From the NCBI RefSeq assembly GCF_014212135.1, contig NZ_JACJVQ010000024.1, positions 124,001-188,000 of the forward strand: DNA of 64,000 nucleotides. Reading direction: 5' to 3'. Shown here piece by piece: positions 58,672-64,000 of this stretch; positions within the stretch are counted from its first letter, which is position 1, and each line of letters begins with the position of its first letter. The notes beneath the pieces were generated by a model that worked only from the letters and a program-made list of their open reading frames with translations, had not been told where the DNA came from and searched no databases. The translations under genes were made by a program, and so were the position numbers. This stretch comes from Cohnella thailandensis. GTDB taxonomy: Bacteria; Bacillota; Bacilli; Paenibacillales; Paenibacillaceae.

Positions 58672-60057
58672 CTAACCCGGCAGCTCCAACACGAACGTGC
58701 TTCCCGCCGGAGAGCTCTCCGCCAGGCGAAGCTCTCCGCCGAGAGCGCTCGCGAGAAGGCTGCTGTAGGTAAGCCCCAGTCCCAGCCCGCGGATGTGCCG
58801 CTTCTTCCGCTCGCCCCGATAGAAACGCTCGAAGATGTACGGGAGCTCCTCCGCGGAGATGCCGCTGCCGTTGTCGGCGACTTCGATGCGCGCCTTGCCT
58901 TCCGCCTCAAGCAAACGAAGAGTCAGCTCGATCGGGCGGCCCGGCACGGCGGCCTGCTGGCCGTTGTTCAGCAGATTGACGACGATCTGCTGAATGCGCA
59001 GAGCGTCGCCGGCAATGTATACGGGCTGCTCCGGCAGCTCGGTCTCTACCGTCACGTTCATGCCGGCGTAAGGAAGCGACCATTGGAAGGCAATTTCGGA
59101 CAGCAGCCCCCCGAGCTCCAGCCGGTCCTTCCGAACCTCGACATAGCCCGCGGCGAACGCGTTGTAATCGAGCAGATCCGTGACCATCCGTTCCATCCGG
59201 TCCGATTCCTTAAGCGCGATGTCCAGGAACTCCTTGGCTTCCTCCTGCTGCACGACATCGTCCCGGACGGCCATCATCAGCCCTTTGATCGAAGTGACGG
59301 GGGTTTTGAGCTCGTGCGTCACCCCGGCGAGCGACAAGGCTCGCCACTCCTCCAGCTGCTTAAGCCGGCTTGCCATATCCTTGAACGAATCGACCAATTC
59401 GTCCAATTCTTTCTCGTTCGATTGCACGTTCAGATTGACGTCGTAACGGCCGGCGCGGATCAGGCGGGCGCTCTCCGCCACTTGGCGAATCGGCAGCGAC
59501 AGCTTGCGCGACAACAAGTAGATCGTCAGCCAGCCGCACAGAATGAGCGTTCCGAACAAAACGCCGAGCAAGGCGACCTCATTCGGGCTGTAGCTGAGAG
59601 ACTTCTTGGAGAGCAGCAGCGATACTTGGCCGATTTGCTCCCCGTCCGCTTCGATCGGAGTGATGACCGCCTGAGAATTGTCCCTCCGCGAGGCGCTCAA
59701 ATCATCCGACAAATAGCTTCTCACCTCGTCTTGGCGAAGGGGAGGCTTCGAATACTGCAGATTCCCCTCGTCGTCCGTGATGATCAAGCACAGATCGCCC
59801 TTGAAGTCGAAGTACCGCAGACGGCTGTCCAGCAGCGGGTCCATCTGGGGAGGAATGTTCAGCGTCCCGTCCGCCGACGTGACCCGATCGGCGATCTCTT
59901 GGCCCAGCAAGCCCGCCGTTTTCAGCCGGCTGTCCTTCGCCGTATCGCGAATCCAGTATAACGCGCACAGGGCGATGATCGTAAAGCCGACGCACAGAAT
60001 GATAATATAGCGAAAAGTCCAATAGGACAGAATGGACGTCTTCTTGCGCCGCCGCAT
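58672..60057 (-). CDS. Sensor histidine kinase
   Basis: 461 residues. TM1 (about 15-35), an extracellular sensor of about 120 residues, TM2 (about 155-178), HAMP (about 178-232), phosphoacceptor His248 (VTHELKTPVTSIKG), and HATPase with IEVADNGSGISAEELPYIFERFYRG and GLGLTYSSLLA. Start ATG 60057 overlaps the response regulator stop (TAATG). The extended frame to 60201 is not homologous. Signal unknown; gene neighbours suggest envelope-related control. Confidence 0.94.
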   Translation of the reverse strand: MRRRKKTSILSYWTFRYIIILCVGFTIIALCALYWIRDTAKDSRLKTAGLLGQEIADRVTSADGTLNIPPQMDPLLDSRLRYFDFKGDLCLIITDDEGNLQYSKPPLRQDEVRSYLSDDLSASRRDNSQAVITPIEADGEQIGQVSLLLSKKSLSYSPNEVALLGVLFGTLILCGWLTIYLLSRKLSLPIRQVAESARLIRAGRYDVNLNVQSNEKELDELVDSFKDMASRLKQLEEWRALSLAGVTHELKTPVTSIKGLMMAVRDDVVQQEEAKEFLDIALKESDRMERMVTDLLDYNAFAAGYVEVRKDRLELGGLLSEIAFQWSLPYAGMNVTVETELPEQPVYIAGDALRIQQIVVNLLNNGQQAAVPGRPIELTLRLLEAEGKARIEVADNGSGISAEELPYIFERFYRGERKKRHIRGLGLGLTYSSLLASALGGELRLAESSPAGSTFVLELPG

Positions 60058-60740
60058 TATTCTCCAATCCACAGCTGATACCCCGTTCCTCTGAGCGTCC
60101 GAATCTCTCCCGCCTCTGCCGGCCAGTGGGCAAGGGACTGACGCAGCCTTTTGATCGATAGGTCGACCGCCCGGTCGCTCCCCTCGTAGTCCGCTCCCCA
60201 CACGTGTTCGATTAACTGCTCTCTGGTGAAAATCCGGTTAGGAGACTCCGCCAAAAACAGCAGCAGGGACAAATCGCGAGGATTGAGCGGAACCTCGGCC
60301 GCGTTCAGGAACACGCTCTTGGAGGCGAAGTCCACCATCAGGTTGCCGAAGTGGCGCTTGCTCTCCCCGTCGGTCCAATGCGGCCGCCTGCGCAGAGCCG
60401 CCCGAACGCGCGCCACGACTTCGTCCGGCACGAAGGGCTTGGTCATATAGTCGTCGGCGCCGTCGTTCAGGCCCAGCAGCCGGTCCTGAATGTCGCCCCT
60501 GGCGGTCAGCATGATGACCGGACAGGCGCTCTTGTCCCGGATGGCGCGAAGCAGCTCCCAGCCGTCCATGCCCGGAAGCATGACGTCGAGCAGGACAAGC
60601 GAGAAATCCGAAGCCTCGAAGACGTTCAACGCCTCCAGGCCGTCGGAGACGACGGTCGCCGCGTAGCCCGCTTTGCGCAGGTAGGCGGCGAGAACCCTCG
60701 CGATCGCGTCCTCGTCCTCGACGATCAGGATGGATTTCAT
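60057..60740 (-). CDS. OmpR-family response regulator
   Basis: 227 residues; receiver with phosphoacceptor Asp52 (LVLLDVMLPGMDGWE) and winged helix (AVDLSIKRLRQSLAHWP). Located before its kinase and divergent from the YceI gene. A pair of GACAT(A)TTCGC direct repeats about 11 bp apart (60842-60863) in the divergent region could be its binding site, autoregulating and controlling the YceI gene. Confidence 0.94.
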   Translation of the reverse strand: MKSILIVEDEDAIARVLAAYLRKAGYAATVVSDGLEALNVFEASDFSLVLLDVMLPGMDGWELLRAIRDKSACPVIMLTARGDIQDRLLGLNDGADDYMTKPFVPDEVVARVRAALRRRPHWTDGESKRHFGNLMVDFASKSVFLNAAEVPLNPRDLSLLLFLAESPNRIFTREQLIEHVWGADYEGSDRAVDLSIKRLRQSLAHWPAEAGEIRTLRGTGYQLWIGE

Positions 60741-60841
60741 GGCGGCCGTTCTCCTCTCTCAGGGTCGTATACTAGTTACTTTTACATAGGAAGAATCGCG
60801 CCGCAAGGGCTTTCCCGAATTTCCCGGCTTTATTTCTCTCT

Positions 60842-60863
60842 GACATTCGCCCGACATATTCGC
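60842..60863. promoter_or_regulatory. Candidate response-regulator direct repeats
   Basis: GACATTCGC (60842-60850) and GACATATTCGC (60853-60863), with starts 11 bp apart, between the divergent regulator and YceI genes. Spacing of about one helical turn fits OmpR-family dimers. Confidence 0.45.
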
Positions 60864-60927
60864 TTGCTATCATGGTCTCGAAGCCATAAGGACATTGCTA
60901 GTTTAGAGATCGAAGGAGGAAACCATA

Positions 60928-61677
60928 GTGAAGAGAAAAACGAAAGGCTGGCTGATCGGCGGGGCTTTGGCGGTAGTCGTCCTGGGGACGGGCGCGTACA
61001 CGTGGTCGAATGATTATCTGGGCAATAACATCGACATCGAAGGAGTCATCCCCGCCGATGCGGGGGCCGCATCGCCATCCTCTTCCGCCGGTTCCTCCGC
61101 GGAGCCGGGAGCGAGCGCATCCTCGTCGGCCGCTTCCGGCGCGACGGTTACGGGAGAGCAGCTGAACGGCAACTGGACGATCTCGGAAGGCTCCAAGCTC
61201 TACCTCTCGGTGACGACCTCCCGGGAGACGGTGAATTTCGTGGACGAAGCGGTCAGCGGCAGCTGGGCACTGAACGTGGACGACGCCTCGCAGACGAGCG
61301 CCGAGGGCAAGATCGACATGGCTTCGCTCGATTCGGGCAACGGGCAGCGCGACGGGCATGTCAAAGGAGAAGAGTATCTCAACGTTTCGGAATTCCCGGA
61401 GGCGACGTTCCAAGCGACCTCGTTCGAAGGGCTTCCGGCGGAATGGACGGAAGGCTCAGCTTCCGACTTCAAGATGACGGGGACGCTGACGGTTCGGGGA
61501 GTCGAGAAGGAAGTTACGTTCGACGCCAAGACGATGTACCGGGACGGACAAGTCCTGCTGTCGGGAACGGCGATCGTGACGTTCGCCGACTTCGGGATGG
61601 AGAATCCGCACAGCGTCGTGCTCGATACCGAGAACGATCTCAGCGTTCAACTCGAACTGGTGCTCGATAAGGCGTAA
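60928..61677 (+). CDS. YceI family lipid-binding-like protein, membrane-anchored
   Basis: 249 residues: an N-terminal anchor/signal (about 8-26, GWLIGGALAVVVLGTGAYTW), a Ser/Ala/Gly-rich linker (about 45-72), and a YceI lipocalin-like barrel (about 75-249; LNVSEFPEATFQATSF, LTVRGVEKEVTFDAK, FGMENPHSVVLD). Such proteins bind isoprenoid quinone-like lipids in some bacteria. GTG 60928 has AAGGAGG 9 bases upstream. Divergent from a two-component system that probably regulates it. Confidence 0.92.
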   Translation: MKRKTKGWLIGGALAVVVLGTGAYTWSNDYLGNNIDIEGVIPADAGAASPSSSAGSSAEPGASASSSAASGATVTGEQLNGNWTISEGSKLYLSVTTSRETVNFVDEAVSGSWALNVDDASQTSAEGKIDMASLDSGNGQRDGHVKGEEYLNVSEFPEATFQATSFEGLPAEWTEGSASDFKMTGTLTVRGVEKEVTFDAKTMYRDGQVLLSGTAIVTFADFGMENPHSVVLDTENDLSVQLELVLDKA

Positions 61678-61784
61678 AAAGCAAGACCGTACAAGGACAA
61701 AAGGCTACGGCGTCAGGGGACGACGCCGGGCCTTTTTGGCATGTTTACCGACTTTAATCGTTAGGACGACTGATTCCGCGGGTA

Positions 61785-61810
61785 ATAGAGATAGCTATCC
61801 GTATCTCTAT
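61785..61810. promoter_or_regulatory. Inverted repeat upstream of the esterase gene
   Basis: ATAGAGATA / TATCTCTAT, 9-bp arms, 8-base spacer, 15 bases before the ATG. Operator or RNA hairpin; no regulator identified. Confidence 0.45.
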
Positions 61811-61825
61811 ATCTAGGGGAGAGTG

Positions 61826-62794
61826 ATGAAGTTGAGTAACCGAATTCGTCTGGAACCGGAAGCTCTGAAGTTCGCGGAAGAGACGTCGAAGCCCCCTTAT
61901 TTGTATCAGCTCGGCCCGGAGAAAGGAAGAGAAGCGGTTGACGAGACGCAATCGGTCCCCGATCCTAATCCCGTTCCGCAGCCGATTGCTTTTATCGAAG
62001 AGACCAAGATCGTCGGCGGGCCGAGCGGCCACGTGAACGTTCGGATCGTTCGTCCGATGGACTCGAAGGGGACGCTGCCCGTCGTTCTCTATATCCATGG
62101 CGCGGGCTGGGTGTTCGGCAACGCCCACACGCACGACCGGTTAATCCGCGAGCTCGCGAACGCCTCCGGAGCGGCCGTCGTTTTCCCGAGCTACAGCCTG
62201 TCGCCCGAAGCGAAATACCCGACGGCTCTGAAGGAGATTTACTCCGTTCTCGAATGGATCTCGCTGTCCGGCGAGATTAGAGAGCTTGATCCCTCCCGGA
62301 TCGCGGTGGCGGGGGACAGCGTAGGCGGCAACATGACGGCGGCGATCACCCTGATGGCGAAGGAGCGGAGAGGACCTTCCATAGCCGGCCAACTCTTGTT
62401 CTATCCGGTCACCGACGCTTCGTTCGACACGGACTCCTACCGCGAATTCGCGGAAGGCTACTTCCTCCGCCGGGAGGCGATGATGTGGTTCTGGGATCAA
62501 TATTTGCCCGATAAGGAGCGGCGCGAGGAGATCACGGCATCTCCGTTAAAGGCGACGGTCGAGCAGTTGAGCGGCCTGCCTCCCGCGCTCGTCATTACGG
62601 CCGAAGCCGACGTGCTCCGGGACGAGGGGGAAGCCTATGCGGAGAAGCTGAAGCAGGCCGGCGTCGAGGTCACGGCTACCCGCTACGAGGGAATCATCCA
62701 CGACTTCGTCATGCTGAACGCCTTGTCCGGCACGAAGGCGGCCCGGAGCGCCATCGCGCTCGCCGGCTCGTGGTTAAAAGATAAGCTTCGCTAA
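61826..62794 (+). CDS. Alpha/beta hydrolase (HSL-type esterase/lipase)
   Basis: 322 residues, cytoplasmic carboxylesterase of the hormone-sensitive-lipase family. Oxyanion-hole motif HGAGW at residues 91-95, nucleophile Ser165 in GDSVGG, acid in AEADVLRDEG (about 260) and His in EGIIHDF (about 290). AGGGGAG lies a few bases before ATG 61826. Physiological ester unknown. A 9-bp-arm inverted repeat lies just upstream. Confidence 0.92.
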   Translation: MKLSNRIRLEPEALKFAEETSKPPYLYQLGPEKGREAVDETQSVPDPNPVPQPIAFIEETKIVGGPSGHVNVRIVRPMDSKGTLPVVLYIHGAGWVFGNAHTHDRLIRELANASGAAVVFPSYSLSPEAKYPTALKEIYSVLEWISLSGEIRELDPSRIAVAGDSVGGNMTAAITLMAKERRGPSIAGQLLFYPVTDASFDTDSYREFAEGYFLRREAMMWFWDQYLPDKERREEITASPLKATVEQLSGLPPALVITAEADVLRDEGEAYAEKLKQAGVEVTATRYEGIIHDFVMLNALSGTKAARSAIALAGSWLKDKLR

Positions 62795-62801
62795 GCTTCT
62801 G

Positions 62802-62833
62802 CCCGTGCGCGGGTGCAACCTCTTGGTTTTTTT
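62802..62833 (+). terminator. Terminator of the esterase gene
   Basis: CCCGTGCGCGGG hairpin followed by AACC-TCTT-GGTT and T-run. Confidence 0.7.
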
Positions 62834-62911
62834 CATCGTAAAGGATTAATAACGCAAATATTCGGTTAATGGTGATTAAGAGGATCTATATCAACCGAAT
62901 GGGGGATCGCG

Positions 62912-63484
62912 ATGAAGATCGAATGGCCGAGGGAAGCAGAGGAAGCTTATCTTGCCGATTTCAGGGAGTCCGCCCGCCAGTCAACCGATATGATCAGTTT
63001 TTTTGCCCTGTACAAGTATTATTTGAAAAAGCTGAAGGACACCCATGTCCTCGATCGATACATCGTTGCCGTGGAAGCGGCGATACGGGAGAACGTGCGC
63101 TGTCCTCATTGCCGGAGCGAATACGCCTTCCGCTACTGGACGAGCATGGCGGGAGACCATCTCACGCATGCGGTCGAGCTGATCTGCCGGCCTTGCGGCG
63201 ATTGTCATACCTTGGCCGAGGACCGGGATGCGGTTGTCTCCTTCAACAGCCGCGTCGTTCGCAAGGTCTACCACCTGGAGCGCAGAGGCAAGGGGCTTCG
63301 GGTCGAGGCCGGCTACGGGGATTTGCCCACCAAGGCCAGCCTGCTCTGGGATGCGGAACGGAACGTCCCGAAGCTGTGGATCAATCTGAATCAGGTTCGC
63401 GACGCGAGCGAAGTCAGCCTGTTCTGGAATCGGGCCCAGAAAATGCTGCGCAGGCGGCAGCGGCTCGCCGAGCGGCTTCGATAG
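62912..63484 (+). CDS. Hypothetical protein with a zinc-ribbon-like Cys4 site
   Basis: 190 residues, cytoplasmic, not recognised as a named family. Cys64-x2-Cys67 (CPHC) and Cys92-x2-Cys95 (CRPC) form a likely zinc ribbon inserted between helical segments; the C-terminus is very basic (AQKMLRRRQRLAERLR). GGGGGATCGCG precedes ATG 62912, and a terminator follows. Could be a nucleic-acid-binding protein by composition; unproven. Confidence 0.75.
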   Translation: MKIEWPREAEEAYLADFRESARQSTDMISFFALYKYYLKKLKDTHVLDRYIVAVEAAIRENVRCPHCRSEYAFRYWTSMAGDHLTHAVELICRPCGDCHTLAEDRDAVVSFNSRVVRKVYHLERRGKGLRVEAGYGDLPTKASLLWDAERNVPKLWINLNQVRDASEVSLFWNRAQKMLRRRQRLAERLR

Positions 63485-63517
63485 AGGGCGGCCGGATATC
63501 GTATGAATCGTAACGAA

Positions 63518-63547
63518 AGACTCTTCGATCCGAAGAGTCTTTTTTTT
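63518..63547 (+). terminator. Terminator of the zinc-ribbon gene
   Basis: AGACTCTTCG - ATC - CGAAGAGTCT with a run of eight T. Confidence 0.9.
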
Positions 63548-63657
63548 GGCGTGCGGCGGTCTGTCCGGCAAGATGCGTATGTCCCGAAAGTCCATTAGGC
63601 GATAACGCCCAAAACATGTACAATAGGAGCAAAGAACGTAACATGGGGGGAGCAGGC

Positions 63658-64000
63658 ATGGCGGTTATCGATCCGTCGAACCAGAGCGAGCGCGACAATT
63701 ATAAGCTGCTGATCGGGAGTATTCTCCCGAGGCCGATCGCTCTCGTGACGACTTTGTCCGAGGAAGGCGTCGTGAACGCGGCGCCGTTCAGCTACTTCAA
63801 TATCGTCTGCTCGAACCCGCCGCTCGTGTCGGTGTCGGTTCAGCGGAAGAACGGCGTGCCGAAGGACACTTCGCGCAATGCTTTGTCGGCGGGCGGCTTC
63901 GTCGTCCATATCGCGGACGAATCGAACGTCGCGGCGGCGAACGCGGCGGCGGCTGCGCTCCCTGCCGACGTAAGCGAGCTGGGGGCGGCGGGATTGACGC
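63658..64000 (+). CDS. Flavin reductase-like family protein (5' part only)
   Basis: Cut off by the window end. The 114 visible residues start MAVIDPSNQSERDNYKLLIGS and continue with the flavin-binding domain motifs ILPRPIALVTTLSEEGVVNAAPFSYFN and PPLVSVSVQRKNGVPKDTSRN of flavin reductase-like/NADH:FMN oxidoreductases (about 200 residues when complete). GGGGGGA is 6-12 bases before ATG 63658. Probably reduces FMN for a monooxygenase or transfers hydride to another acceptor. Confidence 0.88.
   Translation, partial: MAVIDPSNQSERDNYKLLIGSILPRPIALVTTLSEEGVVNAAPFSYFNIVCSNPPLVSVSVQRKNGVPKDTSRNALSAGGFVVHIADESNVAAANAAAAALPADVSELGAAGLT

Overview
The window looks like chromosomal DNA of a GC-rich, spore-forming Paenibacillaceae bacterium (Paenibacillus or Cohnella type). 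This is inferred from strong AGGAGG-type ribosome binding sites, frequent GTG/TTG starts, four S-layer-homology (SLH) surface proteins, a T-box leader, a Bce-type antimicrobial-peptide module, a SleB-type spore-cortex hydrolase and many secreted glycan-degrading enzymes. I see no rRNA, tRNA, CRISPR array, prophage or intact insertion sequence. Apart from one AT-richer kinase island near 41.2-43.2 kb, base composition is fairly even.

Layout. 0-4.4 kb: end of an arabinan/arabinoxylan utilisation operon (two sugar ABC permeases, GH51 and GH43 enzymes). 4.5-6.2 kb: a small unknown gene, a MazEF toxin-antitoxin pair and an SRPBCC protein. 6.2-10.4 kb: a TetR regulator facing a large SLH surface protein, with a 15-bp-arm palindrome at the predicted transcription start. 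10.5-14 kb: a coiled-coil protein, an ECF sigma factor with its DUF4179-type partner, and a copper-amine-oxidase-like secreted protein behind an ECF promoter. 14-15.5 kb: T-box plus serC. 15.6-20 kb: a BceRS-BceAB-like module with a recognisable response-regulator site. 20-26.2 kb: a structured intergenic repeat, a modular SLH-anchored GH10 xylanase, and a divergent GH3 enzyme with cre-like sites between them.

26.2-31.9 kb: a TcyP-like symporter and a two-gene operon for secreted proteins: a long Ala/Pro/Ser-rich chain ending in a C-terminal Cys, and an SLH-anchored protein with two thioredoxin-like modules, of which only one keeps a single WCPN cysteine. The operon has a perfect sigma-A promoter and a leader with mutually exclusive antiterminator and terminator. 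I consider this the best candidate for an undescribed system. 32-34.5 kb: a reductase/epimerase pair with three copies of a 22-bp operator, then a FrnE-like DsbA protein. 34.6-38 kb: a cyclic-di-GMP (GEMM-I) riboswitch in front of a fourth SLH protein. 38.2-41.2 kb: a tiny Lys/Tyr/Gly/His repeat protein, a chemoreceptor and a methyltransferase. 41.2-43.2 kb: an AT-rich pentose-type kinase with a XylR-like operator, followed by a possible integrase relic.

43.6-46.3 kb: an ABC exporter and a TetR regulator. 46.3-55.2 kb: a seven-gene operon encoding an Opp/Dpp-type ABC importer and two different sulfatases. Its leader has two ACGR-loop hairpins and a terminator, resembling a guanidine-II (mini-ykkC) riboswitch. 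55.4-64 kb: a SleB-like hydrolase, a MATE exporter, a pentapeptide-repeat protein, a two-component system divergent from a YceI protein, an esterase, a zinc-ribbon protein and the start of a flavin reductase-like gene.

The common theme is a cell-surface, plant-polysaccharide lifestyle. Pentose-polymer enzymes, uptake systems and SLH-anchored proteins sit among regulated leaders (T-box, c-di-GMP, two further attenuators) and cell-envelope stress systems (ECF sigma, Bce).
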